DNA from: Gambelia wislizenii
Lineage: Eukaryota; Chordata; Lepidosauria; Squamata; Crotaphytidae
Direction: 5' to 3'
NCBI GenBank assembly: GCA_030847615.1
Contig: JAUMIR010000015.1
Span: forward strand, 7,271,501-7,335,500
Length of the DNA stretch: 64,000 nt
Position numbers and translations under genes: made by a program. The notes under the pieces were generated by a model. The model was not told the origin of the DNA. It did not search any database and was given only the letters and a program-made list of their open reading frames with translations. Positions 53,231-63,669 of the stretch are shown here, one piece after another; position 1 is the stretch's first letter, and the number at the start of each line of letters is the position of its first letter.

Positions 53231-54863
53231 AGCAAGGCCTACTTAATGGATGACAATATCATCTAATATTTTATCTGGATCTAATTAGCAGAGTCCTCCT
53301 TGCTTCCATCTGTTCTTTTCACTCCATTGAAAGTTCTTTGTCTTTTCCATGTCCCCAACCCCATCAATGCAAAATTTCTTTTTAGCCTGCGTTACTCAGA
53401 GCTGTAGTTCCTTAAATACACATTCACAACTAAAACTGTCATTACACTTGAAAAACACTTTGTAACCATGTAGACTTCTTGCTGGAGGGAACACACCCTA
53501 ACATAAATATGACTCCCAATTTTCTGCATTCTTCCTTTCATTCCAAAGCCTTCCTTCTCCCTTCACACACATATTTTATTGTGTCTTGATAACACATTGA
53601 ATTTTTTTTATTGCCAAAAGAAAAAACTTGTCTGAATCCTGTTGATTAGTCCCAACAGGAGTAGACTCATTGAATCAATTTTGGGTTGGTGAGTCATTCC
53701 CTAGGTTTATTAGGGATAGGAAGAATATTTTTAAAAAATATTTATGAAACAGTTGAAAAAATGTGTTTCTTTGAGATTCAAGAACTCTGACAAGATGAAT
53801 CCTGGACTAACAAGAATCTTTGCACACCCGGACTTATTTTACACAAAATTGGCATGTGGTTATATTGTGTAGAAAACAGCATTCCCTCCAGAGGAACGTA
53901 CTATTTCTGCACAGTGTTGTTTCTTGTGCACAAAATGTTTTTTCTCTCTGCAAAAATACTACCTGTGAATTTTGCTAAGACTAAGTCCTACATTGTCAAT
54001 AATCTAAAAAAGAATGGTACAGTTTTCAAAGATTTTATTGCACCAAGAAGCAAACTGCTAAAAATTACTTGTTGCTTCCTTCTAGAAGAAATTCAGCAAA
54101 CAATTGCCCCCTTACAATTTGTAGGTCTAATCTAGTTGGGTGTTTGCATATTTCCAACTTCAGATTTAAATCTTTCCCATTAGGACAGCGTGGAGAGGCC
54201 AAACTGCACCAAGTGACACCATTGGGGATAGGGGTGTGACCAGCCATAGTGACACAACAGATCTGGCTTCCTACACACACTTTCTTATGAATAATCCTCT
54301 TTCAACCTAATGGGTCAAAATCAACCCATTTTGAATCAAAATGATAGACTGGTGTTCTTAACAGAGAGGAAAGCACTCCTCCCCAAGCTGATATCTCAAG
54401 AGCTGCACAAGTCTATCTTTCACGCAAACGGACCTTACCTGATTCTTCACAAGGTTCTGTAGGTATAGCTGGAGAAGTGGAGAGGCGGGAGAGCTCTTAT
54501 ACAATTCGTTCCAATGCCTCCAGGCCAGGAAACACCTTCTGCTCATGTGGTTCCAATTTTCCTGCTTGCATCATGTTCTTCTCAAATTGCTTTAATTGTC
54601 TGCCTCCTATTTACAACAATCAGCCATCTCTTTATACTTGGGTTTAATATAGGACATTACTGCTGCTCCACCCTCTGGTATCCTTTCTAATTGTATTGAG
54701 AAAATACAGCTGTGTCCCTGTGCACACTGTTGCTGATCTCAGCAGTCATGAGCTTTGAAAACTACCTGTTCCTATGTGCTCCATCTTTCTTCCCAACTGG
54801 CTTGGGGGCAACTGTTTTATCTGGATTCTCTATTATCCTTGAATGAAGGTCTTCATCTGCCTT
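53231..54863. other. No gene; two dispersed repeats
   Basis: 53633-53700 is a minus-strand CATTGAATCAAT-type repeat (GATTAGTCCCAACAGGAGTA, GACTCATTGAATCAAT). 53840-54110 resembles 41800-42120. Rest (54110-54863) unclassified; no credible ORF. Confidence 0.45.
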
Positions 54864-55035
54864 AGAATAATAGAATCATAGAGTTGGAAGAGACCACAAG
54901 GGCCACCCAGTCCAACCCCCTGCCATGCAGGAATACACAATCAAATCATTCCTGACAGATAGCTATCCAGCCTCTGTTTAAAAACCTCCAAAGAAGGTGT
55001 CTCCACCACACTCTGAAGCAGTGCATTCCACTTAT
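54864..55035 (-). mobile_element. CR1 3' end fragment
   Basis: AATAATAGAATCATAGAGTT GGAAGAG, then CCAGTCCAACCCCCTGCCAT and the codons around CTCTGTTTAAAAACCTCC. It is cut at about 55035. Confidence 0.93.
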
Positions 55036-55312
55036 TTTCTTTTTAAGCATCAAGATTGCATTTGAAAGCTGGTCCAAAAGCCTCCCCGGCACAGTGGAGT
55101 CTCCATGAATGAACAAATGACTATTATTCATCTTGTAAACTTAGTTCAAAGTGGGAACAATAACAAAAAATAAGTCTCTAGGAAGAAGAGCCTGAAAGAT
55201 TGCTACTGAATGCCTTGGGGAGTCATTGAGACAGATCAAAGGAACTGTACAGTCTTCAGCAACTGCATTTTTCAAGAACTTCCTCACAACAAAGAGAAAA
55301 ATGGCAAAATTA

Positions 55313-55528
55313 CAGTTGTCCCTCCGTATCCACTGATTTAAGAATTCACGGCTTGAAAATATTCTTTAAAGAATAATAATCCAAAGAGCAAACATTGATT
55401 TTGCCATTTTATATAAGGGACACCATTTTGCTATGTCATTGCATATAATGGGACTTCAGTAAGTCACAGATTTTGGTATTCATGGGGGATCCTGGAACCA
55501 AACCCCAGTGAATATGAAGGGACAATTG
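55313..55528. mobile_element. Tigger-like MITE, complete, TA duplication
   Basis: Terminal inverted repeats CAGTTGTCCCTCCGTATCC (55313-55331) and the complement GAATATGAAGGGACAATTG (55510-55528), 15 of 19 matching, flanked by TA (55311-55312, 55529-55530). 216 bp, non-coding. Confidence 0.83.
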
Positions 55529-55674
55529 TATTCCTTCTTAACTATGATAAAGAAATCCATAAAGATTTCTGTCCCACCATTCTTATAGGAGCTTTTCTAT
55601 TCCACACAACTCGTTAACTCAGGCTATTAAGGGAAAGGGTTAAGTTAAGCCCTGTAGGAACAAAAATTGTGTGC

Positions 55675-55800
55675 ACATGACTTCTAGATGGTGTTAGATT
55701 GTTTCTAGGCTCCATCAGCCAAACCATGGACAATTCTAGCTAGGACTGATGGAATTTGTAGTCTAGCACTATCTGGAAGAACACACATTGCAGGGATGGC
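55675..55800. repeat. Fold-back dispersed repeat
   Basis: CTTCTAGATGGTGTTAGATT (about 55681) and GTAGTCTAGCACTATCTGG (about 55760) are near-complementary ends around GCTCCATCAGCC..GGACTGATGG. Common amniote fold-back motif; non-coding. Confidence 0.55.
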
Positions 55801-56075
55801 CCTGAGCTATAGAATCTTCTTGGGGCTGAGCTACACAGCAGGTTTCAGTCCAAGAGGATGCCAAAAATCAAAATCTCGAATCTGTCTTGTACTGTACTCA
55901 CTTTGTCCTGGATAGTAAAGTGTCTCAGATTTACTGTCTACACGCATGGTGTTTTTTCTGTTTTTTTTTTTAAAGATGGTGAGCATGACAAATGATCACG
56001 TTCCTTTTTGTCCCTGTGATGTACTTCTATCATTAACTCAAAGATAGAAGGTCAAAGTCCTGTCCTGAAACAATT

Positions 56076-56607
56076 TTAAATGGGGACAAGCCTGTACTTT
56101 GGTGTATGGCATTGTATGCCACCTCTGCAAAGGTCAACCCAATCAGACTGCTGGAAGTTGACATAACACCTTAAATACTGTTCCAAAAATTGGTTCAAAT
56201 GTTCAGTTTGGCCATCACTTTGTGGATGATGGGAGCTGCTCATCCCCAGCTCAATTCCTAACAGTCTTCTAAACGCTTTCCAGAACTGGGAGGTGAATTG
56301 AGCTCCCCTATCAAAGATGATCTTGGCAGGAATGCCATGTAGCCTATAGATGTGTTGTACAAATAGCTTAGCCAGCTGGGGGGCGGTCGGGAGTTTCTTG
56401 CAGGCCACAAAGTGAGCTTGCTTTTAAAAACAGGTCAGTTACCACCCGAATAACTGTCTTTTTCTTACTCTCTGGCAACTCAACAATGAAGTCCATACTA
56501 ATGACCTCCCAGGGCTTAGTGGGGGTCGGTAATGGTAACAGCAAGCCTTTGGGTTTTCCACCGGCTCTTTTTGCCACTGCACACCGCACTTTTACATACT
56601 CCTCCAC
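56076..56607 (-). pseudogene. Gypsy integrase fragments
   Basis: Two overlapping minus-strand frames. 56607-56368 has EYVKVRCAVAKRAGGKPKGL, PWEVISMDFIVELPESKKKT (first catalytic Asp) and VIRVVTDLF. 56408-56076 has LAKLFVQHIYRLHGIPAKII, FDRGAQFTSQFWKAF (second Asp), GIELGMSSSHHPQSDGQTEH LNQFLEQYLR (catalytic Glu). They are frameshifted at about 56400 (in the KLPT/FLKA region). Integrase would insert the cDNA; here it is non-functional. Confidence 0.88.
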
Positions 56608-56769
56608 TTCCTTTCACATTTTGGGCCACCAGAATTGCCATCATGTTAAGTCTAATGTTTTCACATACCCAAAGTGAGCTGCACTCTTCACATCATGGCA
56701 TTGTTTAGGGATGGCAGTTCTCATAGCCTTGGGGACATACATGCGTTCCCTCTTCTAAGCCAAAACTCC

Positions 56770-57340
56770 TCACAGTATTACTTCCCTTTTGTGAGAAAGG
56801 AACCAGGGGTCATGGGACAGAGGGGCTGCCATCTGAGCCCCCCACCTACCCCCAATGTCCTCTGTGATGAGAGGGGAAGTCTCCAGGGATGATGGGGCTG
56901 ACACCACAGTTGGGGCTGTGTCCTTTGCGGGTGGCCTGTCAGGCTCTCCCGCTAGGCCATGCTCCAGGCCCGAAGAGGGGCCGGCAGTGGTCTCCTGATG
57001 TTTGGCTTGGCTGCATGTGAGAACTGCCAATCCCAAATGGTAGGGGGTGAAAACCATGTCTATCGCCTCCTTCCACTGACTGTCATGTTGAGGGAGCGTG
57101 GACAAAGTGTCAGCTAAGAAATTCTTCTTTCCCAGCAGAAACTTCAGGGTGAATTTGAACCAGTAAAAGAAACTGGCCCACCCAATTTCTTTAGGGTTCA
57201 AGTGCCGTGGGGTTTTCAAAGCCTCCAAGTGTTTGTGATCTGTCCAAACCTCAAAAGGGTGGGAGGATCCTTCCAGCAGATGGAGCCAAATTTCTAAGGC
57301 CAATTTGATCACCCCTGCCTTTTCTCCCACACTGGCCAAT
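56770..57340 (-). pseudogene. Gypsy RNase H domain
   Basis: A minus-strand ORF of 189 codons with LEIWLHLLEGSSHPFEVWTD HKHLEAL, FYWFKFTLKFLLGKKNFLAD TLS: the gypsy RNase H pattern (E...HLLEG...F.V.TDHKNLE.L...R.A.F...F.F....PG..N..AD.LSR). The usual GSKN becomes GKKN and the conserved QARWALF region is changed. Confidence 0.85.
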
Positions 57341-57689
57341 TTCGTTCAGTTTCATTGAAATTCTTTGACAGATATACACAGGGTCTGAGCTCCACCCCTT
57401 CATCCCGCTGTAACAACACCCCCCATCACCACGTCAGAGGTGTCAACCTGAACCACAAAAGGTCATTCGGGGTCGGGGTGCTTAAGGATAGGCTCAGAGG
57501 TGAAAAGCTTCTTCAGCTTGTCAAATGCCCTTTGGCAGTGGTCAGTCCATGCAATCTTTTGGGGAGGCTTCCCTTCCTTCCCCTTCCCAGTTCGTTTCTT
57601 CCCCCCTACACCCTTGGTTTTCAACAGGTCAGTCAAGGGCAAGGCAACCTCAGCAAAGTCAGGGATAAAGGACCGGTAAAAGTTAGCAA

Positions 57690-58370
57690 ACCCTAGTAAG
57701 CTTTGAAGCTACTTCCTGGTCCTGTGGGCCTCCCATGCAAGGACTCCCTTAACCTTCTCAGGGTCCATTTGAACACCCCCCCACTAGAGATGCAGTACTC
57801 CAAATAATCCAAGCAGCTTTGATGGAATTCACATTTTGACATTTTGGCATATAAATGATTCTCCCCCAGTTTACTAAGCACTTTCTTCACCAGCTTAACA
57901 TGGGACATGTAGTACTCAGAATAAACAAGCACATCATCCAAATACACCAGTACCCCTTTGTACAAACACTGTGTAAGCACATCATTAATCAAGTTCTAGA
58001 ACACACCGGGGCCCCGCTTAGTCCAAATGGCATTACGAGGAATTCAAATGTCCCTAGCTGGCAATTAAAAGCATTTTCCACTCATCCCCCTCTCTAATTC
58101 ACACCCTATAATAGGCCTCCCGCAAGTCCAGCTTGGTGAATATCTTCCCTTTGGCTAAATAAGCCAGGATATCTTTCATTAAGGGAGGGGGTACTGATTT
58201 GTCACACTGATAGCATTTAAGGATCTGTAATCAATACAGAGATGGAGGGAAGGATCGTGTCTGCATCTGAACAACCCCAGGGCCCCCAAGGGGGAGGTCA
58301 TATGTCTGATGAACCCCTGGGCCAAGTTTTTATCTATGAACTCCCAGAGGGCATCCATCTCCATCATGGA
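57690..58370 (-). pseudogene. Gypsy reverse transcriptase domain
   Basis: Minus-strand 58367-58179 gives FIDKNLAQGFIRHMTSPLGA and LCIDYRSLNAISVTNQYPLP. 57992-57693 gives the catalytic box VLVYLDDVLVYSEYYMSHV (YLDD intact), then LYAKMSKCEFHQSCLDYLEY. Stops lie between and after these blocks. Confidence 0.88.
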
Positions 58371-58770
58371 GTAAATCTTAGGTTTGGGTAGCCCCGCCTC
58401 TCAATTGCACAGTCAAACAGCCGGGGGGGGGGGTAGAATGTCACATTCCTTCTCTTCAAACACATACTGCCACTGTTTATACTCCACCCATAACTCTTTC
58501 ACTTCCCCTTCTACCATTGCGACCTTAAACTTCTGAGGCTTGGTCTCTTGATGGATTCCCCCCAGTGAAGCCTCACACACTCTGTGTTCCCGCACACACG
58601 TGGGGTCTGTAAAAGTCACAGTCTCCTTTACCCAGTATATAGTGGGATTGTGAAATTTCAACCAGTTTAAGCCCATTACTGTGGCGGGGACCAAGCCTGG
58701 CCCTATCACAAATTGAAGCTCCTCCTGATGATTTCCCATCTTCATCTGCACCAGGCCAGTCATCCGCCTT

Positions 58771-58838
58771 CATAGAATCATAGAATCATAGAATCATAGA
58801 ATTGCAGAGTTGGAAGAGACCACGAGGGCCATCCAGTA
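58771..58838 (-). mobile_element. CR1 3'-terminal scrap inside gypsy
   Basis: Four octamer-like repeats (ATAGAATCATAGAATCATAG) then GCAGAGTTGGAAGAGACCAC GAGGGCCATCCAG. Only about 68 bp, with gypsy protease sequence on both sides, so this is a direct insertion of a severely truncated CR1. Confidence 0.9.
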
Positions 58839-59061
58839 CATCTGAGACAGCCACACAGGCTTATCTAGCTTGATAGTGCTAACTGGAAGTTCACTGACCA
58901 ACATCATTAATGCTTTGCAAGTCTACTGGAGTATCCACTATCAGTGGACAACCAGTGAAACTATGGAAAAAAAGGCTTTTGGAAAGTCTTTCATGCTTGC
59001 AAATCAGGGGGAAAAAATCACATGGAAGTTAATGTGTTCTTTCAATGTTAATGTGTTCTGT

Positions 59062-59610
59062 TTATGTCAACATAAACAGAAAAAAATTACAAATGCACAA
59101 TATTGAATAAAGAAATTTCTTGCCTTCCTTTGATCCAAACAGGACAGGTGATCTATGACCTGTACTGTCCTCCACGACTGTTTGAACTGGCTGAGAAAGA
59201 GTTTGGGCATGGGCAGGCACAGACCCTATGGTAACCCGGTGGATATCAATGCTTCTTGCCAGAAGTCTGGGCTGATAGTTAGCATCACTGCCCAATATTG
59301 CATGCAGCTCTGCAAAAAATGGCATAGTTGTCATGTTGTTTCCACTTTTGGAGTTGTGGTTGATCACCTTGTGGTAACTTTTGCACATTGTCTTGCTCCT
59401 CATATGACATTCTTCTGCATTCTGATCATGTCCCTTGCACTGCATCTCTGCTGCAATTTTTTCAAATAAATCAATATTTCAGTGGCACTCTCGCAGTTGG
59501 ACCTGGATCTTTTCCTTACCCCATATAGACAGCAAGTCCAGGGTCTCTTCATGAGACCAAGAGATGCCCTGTCCACCTTTCGTTGGACATATTGGGGTTT
59601 CCACTTCCAT
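59062..59610 (-). pseudogene. Myb/SANT-like (trihelix) DNA-binding ORF, one premature stop
   Basis: The ATG at 59610-59608 is preceded in frame by TAA. The frame reads MEVETPICPTKGGQG, then the Myb/SANT-like helix 1 HEETLDLLSIWGKEKIQVQL, a TGA at 59481-59479 (after RECH), NIDLFEKIAAEMQCKGHDQN AEEC, and helix 3 MRSKTMCKSYHKVINHNSKS. It continues with PFFAELHAILGSDANYQP, a polar linker, and a hydrophobic end (CICNFFLFML) that may be read-through past a lost splice site. The pattern (W...E...L...W......QL....RN...F..I...M...G......QC..K.K.L...Y.......SG....TCPF..EL..ILG) fits Myb/SANT-like proteins of Harbinger transposons and derived genes. About 183 codons. The stop could be a CGA-to-TGA change. 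Confidence 0.72.
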
Positions 59611-59829
59611 TATATCAATACAGGTGAGTGGGTAAAGGAAAGTGGAACCCTTTCAGCAAAAGCTGTAGATAGGAAATGGCTGCTGCATATGGGCATTTCA
59701 AAACCATGGGTAAGGGGTCCTGATCCCTCCTCTGTGCCAGCCCCTGCCCACCTGTATTTCTGGGCATCAGCAAATCGGAGATATCTTTTACGAAATGTTC
59801 ACAACATCGATCATCCGAATGCTTCCGTG

Positions 59830-59995
59830 ATTTTTTAAAAAACCCACGGCAAATAGTGGGATGGAAAGTCACATATTTTGGGAGTTTTTTTGCTAGTCCC
59901 CTTTCCAAATAGTGTAAGTCTGCCCTGATGATTCTTGAATAATTCTTGCCGTGGATTTCTTCCTGGATAATTTTTGCCGTGTAATCAACCTCTTG
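59830..59995. repeat. DNA-transposon-like end related to 50780-50950
   Basis: GGGATGGAAAGTCAC, then TTTTTTTGCTAGTCCCCTTT CCAAATAG, and near the end ATAATTTTTGCCGTGTAATC. These match in order GGGATGGAAAGTCATG, TTTTTGCTACTCCTCCTTCT AAATAG and TTTTTTTGCCATGTAAATG of the array-carrying element. It lies 220 bp 5' of the Myb/SANT-like start codon. Confidence 0.5.
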
Positions 59996-60326
59996 GTTTA
60001 AGCATCCTAGCCAAAGTAAACCCAGCTGTCAGCTATTAATGATGGGGGATGTTGTTGCAGTTGTGTTGAAAATCCATGAAGGACCCCCAATGAGGCTCTG
60101 TTAAAGGGACAGTGATAGAATATGGACAGCTGTAGGTTTTGGGAAATATTGTTCTGTAGGAAGATAATCATAAAAAAAATGTGCAACATAAAGGATGGAA
60201 AGAATAGTGTGTCTTTGAAATGAGTTGTGAGAACTGGGGAAAACACACAGAGATACATGAAGTCCCTACTGCTTGTTGTTATCCATCTTTTGGTCATGCT
60301 TATGGTTTCAAGGGTCCAGTCATATA

Positions 60327-60913
60327 CAGTGGGCCTTCTGTATCCATGGCATTTCTGTTTTGGAACTCTCTGTGAATGCCAAAAAACACAGATAGCCACA
60401 TCCCATATTATTAGATGGCAGTGAGGTGTGCATGATGCATCATTGCATCCGTGTGAATGTCAACAACATTTTAGGGATGGGGCATGATTAGGCATTGCAG
60501 TTGAATCATAGAATTGAATTGCAGAGTTGGAAGAGACCACGAGGGCCATCCAGTCCAACCCCCCTGCCATGCAGGAAATCACAATCAAAGCATCCCCGAC
60601 AGATGGCCATCCAGCCTCTGTTTAAAGACCTCCAAGGAAGGAGACCCCACCACGCTCCGAGGGAGTGTGTTCCACTGCCGAACAGCTCTTACTGTCAAAA
60701 AGTTCCTCCTCATGTTGAGGTGGAATCTCTGTTCCTGGAGCTTGCACCCATTACTCCGTGTTCCAGTCTCTGGAGCAGCAGAAAACAAGCCTGCTCCATC
60801 CTCAGCATGACATCCCTTCAAATACTTAAACAGGGCTATCATATCGCCTCTTAACCGTCTTTTTTCCAGGCTAAACATACCCAGCTCAATCCACAGATAT
60901 GGAGGGTTCACTG
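60327..60913. mobile_element. Tigger-like MITE split by a CR1
   Basis: Left end CAGTGGGCCTTCTGTATCCA TGG (60327), right end CCACAGATATGGAGGGTTCA CTG (ends 60913), about 80% complementary over 23 bp and flanked by TA (60325-60326, 60914-60915). A CR1 (60503-60888) is inserted internally; without it the element would be about 200 bp. Confidence 0.78.
60503..60888 (-). mobile_element. CR1 3' fragment (young subfamily)
   Basis: GAATCATAGAATTGAATTGC AGAGTTGG at the 3' end. A minus-strand frame runs [80 protein letters not shown], to the stop after GHLSGML. No frame damage in the ~100 codons retained. Near-identical to 445-720 where they overlap. Confidence 0.95.
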
Positions 60914-62217
60914 TAAATTTACTCTGTGGCCTAAATGGTTGGTTCCAACTAAAATAGAGTAAAAGAATGAAAGAGATATATCCATGTGTTGACTCGTCCT
61001 TTGAAAATTAATTCATTGAATTTATCATAATTCAGACTAATCAGCAGAATCCCAGACAGTACATCCATATATGTGTGTGTAGTGCAATGCTATGGGAATA
61101 CAGAATTTAACTTTGTATACCTAATTCCACTTTCTGGTTTCACTTTTGAAACAAGTTTCTAGGCTCCATGATGGTAAAGAATGAAGTGTTGGAAGAGTTG
61201 CTGTCTTAGACTCCCATTGGTCACAAAGATGGGTTTTGGCATAGCATAGGAAACTGAAAGAACTCTTGAATATTTGTAAAATATATACAAGTTGCAGAAA
61301 CCAGTGCAATCTTTTTTGCAGATCCACCTGCATCCTAAGGGAGGCTGCCAGGAACTGCACTAATAGAGGTTTCCCAACACTAATGTGTTCAGTGCATATG
61401 TAATCTCAAATATAAGGTATAGAAGCATAGAGTTGAAAGGACTACCCAGTCCAACCCCATATAGACAATCTGCACACCTGACAGATGGTCATCCAGCCTC
61501 TGGAGATTATCAGACACAGCAAATATGGCATTATAATGATGTCAGGAAACTGTAAAAGGACTTCCCTACCACACGACATGGTCCTCTCATGTTCTGCTAC
61601 TGTGCAGAAGGTGTTCTTTTTTTATTGTCAGGTGAAAGCTGCCAATTATTCTCCCATGGTGGTTTTTTTCAGGTACTGTTTGTATGTGAAACCGTGTTCT
61701 GTTCTGCAGGCGTGATTTTAGCATCAATGTGTGGTCCCTGCCAGAACACCTCCGAGGGAGAATGTGAAAGGTAGGTATGGGATGCTTTTTTTATGAACCT
61801 CCGCATTTTACTGGTAAGTTTTTAAGTGTGTTTCAGTGCTTGTGTGTTCATTTTACTTGTTAATTTAGGTGTTCTTAGACTTTTAAGTGTGCTTGTGTTT
61901 TCTTGCAAGAACTGCCAAAGTTTCACCCATGCGAAAACATGGAAGTAAACAGTGAGAGCAGTTGTGTGGCTGAAATTCTAGGGTGGCTCTTTCTTGTGAT
62001 TACAACAGCATGTGATAAGAAATGTTATTATGGAAAGGTACTTATGCTTTAAAATATAGTGGGAATAATGTTTTTAGAAGCTCATCTGATAATCCCCTCA
62101 GTTTAAAAACCTCCAAAGAAGAAGATTCCACCACACTCCACAGCATGTTCCACTGTCAAACAACTCTTACTGTTATCATGGATAGATGCCACAATGGGCC
62201 AGTGTCTTTATATATAC
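60914..62217. other. No gene; CR1 scraps and one dispersed repeat
   Basis: 60950-61055 is a diverged CATTGAATC-type repeat. 61418-61500 (-) is an old CR1 3' end (AGCATAGAGTTGAAAGG, CCCAGTCCAACCCCATAT, ACAGATGGTCATCCAGCCTC). 62095-62177 (-) is another (GTTTAAAAACCTCCAAAGAA, CAACTCTTACTGTTATC). A 61-bp open segment with splice-like borders at 61710-61770 is discussed as a finding only. Confidence 0.5.
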
Positions 62218-62325
62218 AGACAGTCCTGAACTTTTGCAGGGGTTACAGGTGCAGAATCCCCATGAAAGTGGAAAAGCCATGAATACAGACCCATCTATTG
62301 TGCAGGGGATCTGTTCCAGGTCCTT
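62218..62325. mobile_element. Tigger-like left-end fragment
   Basis: ACAGTCCTGAACTTTTGCAG GGGTTACAGGTGCAGAATCC then CATGAAAGTGGAAAAGCCAT GAATACA, collinear with the element at 43707 (CCTCCACATTCGCAGGGGTT AGGTGCACAAGACCCC...). No right end. Confidence 0.55.
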
Positions 62326-62525
62326 AACTATGTTTGTTTGTTTGTTTTAACATGAGAGAGCACTTCTCTGGGTATCTTTATGTCCTCCAGTGCAATACCA
62401 TGGCTACGTTCCAGCAGAAGCTGACCATAGACTCATGCTGGAGGACCTAGTAATGCCTAGAGAGAACATTTGGGGGGGGGGTGTCACATACACGGCAGCA
62501 GCAGAGGCAGTGGCAAATACAGTCC

Positions 62526-63240
62526 CTCTCTCTCTCTCTCTCTCTCTCTGGCTTTTCTTCGCAAACGAAGATTCAGGAAGGACTCATCCCGCGCCTTCTG
62601 CAAGCGCGCTGATGACTAAAAAGGCCAATCCGAGATAAACAAGTCCGGTTGCAAAAAGCGCAGCAGAAGGACTCCTTGGGTGATGTTTTTGGGTTGTGAT
62701 TCTTTCTGCGTTGTCGTTTCTCTTCAAGACTTGTTCGTCGTGAGTTCTCAAATAAGGCTGCAGCATTGTGGATATTGCGTCTCCATGCCTCCCGATGTGA
62801 GGCCAGGGCGGACCACTGTTGGTGATCAATTTGGCCAAGCCTGAGATGTTGTTTCAGGGAGTCTTTGTATCGCTTTTTTGGAGCGCCCCTCTTACGCTGA
62901 CCCGTGGCGAGTTCACCGTAGAGTAGTATTTTTGGGAGGCGATGGTCCTCCATCCTAGAAACGTGCCCTGCCCAGCGCAGCTGTGTTCTCAATATCATGG
63001 CCTCAATGCTGGTGATCCCTGCTTGTTCAAGGACAGCAACATTCGTCACATAGTCAGTCCAGTGTATATTTAGGATTGTGCGTAGACAGCGCTGATGAAA
63101 GCGCTCGAGGAGTCGTAGGTGGTGGCGATAGGTGACCCATGTTTCAGATCCATAAAGGAGGATAGACAGTACGATGGCTCTATACACACTGATTTTTGTG
63201 CTTTGCCTCAGGTGTTTATTGCTCCAGACTCTTTTGTGAA
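62526..63240 (-). mobile_element. Zinc-finger LINE, 3' part (copy 2), open frame
   Basis: 5'-truncated LINE. The minus-strand frame 63240-62573 is uninterrupted: VYRAIVLSILLYGSETWVTY (RT thumb), LLERFHQRCLRTILNIHWTD, EAMILRTQLRWAGHVSRMED, LPKILLYGELATGQRKRGAP KKRYKDSL. The C-terminal Cys/His finger is CAFCNRTCLSRIGLFSHQRA C. The first 12 codons of the ORF (from 63274) are flank. The 3' end is (AG)n on the element strand (plus CT run 62526-62549), the same tail type as copy 1 at 21593. Confidence 0.88.
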
Positions 63241-63669
63241 GCAAATACAGTAATTCACAAATAATCAAATTCATGAATGCTTAACATGCAAATGCAGAGG
63301 TATGACTATACATAGAAGATGACAAGGGATTTCATTTTCAATTTCATTGCCTGATTTTGAACCAAAGGGTTTCTGCAAAGTATATCCCCAAAATATTTCA
63401 AAAAAGGAATGCTTTACTCACACCCATGCTACGCCCCTGGAATGGCTGAGGATGCTGGCATCTGATCATGTTGCCCTTTCTGTTCTTGTCCTGTTCTTCT
63501 GACACAGTTTGGGATGCAGTTTTGTGTCATGTTTCCCCACGTCTGATAAAGTCCTTGGGCAAAGAGGAACTGAAAGGAAAACACTCACTCATTTCTACAA
63601 AGACAGTTCTTGAGATACTTTTTTTAAAGTAAGGGAGAAAGTAAAGCCAGATGGATGCTTAAGGAACCT
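63241..63669. other. No recognised gene
   Basis: No ORF or repeat recognised. Confidence 0.4.

Larger units (their letters stand above)
56045..58940 (-). mobile_element. Ty3/gypsy LTR-retrotransposon pol, decayed, no LTRs
   Basis: Minus-strand domains in order: protease remnant (LVSELPVSTIKLDKPVWL about 58900-58845; then MKMGNHQEELQFVIGPGL, VMGLNWLKFHNPTIYW 58763-58600), RT, RNase H and integrase. Gag, LTRs and the ends of pol are absent. A CR1 scrap (58771-58838) sits inside the protease part. Frameshifts and stops separate the domains. The sequence is related to the 15545-15905 fragment. Confidence 0.9.
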
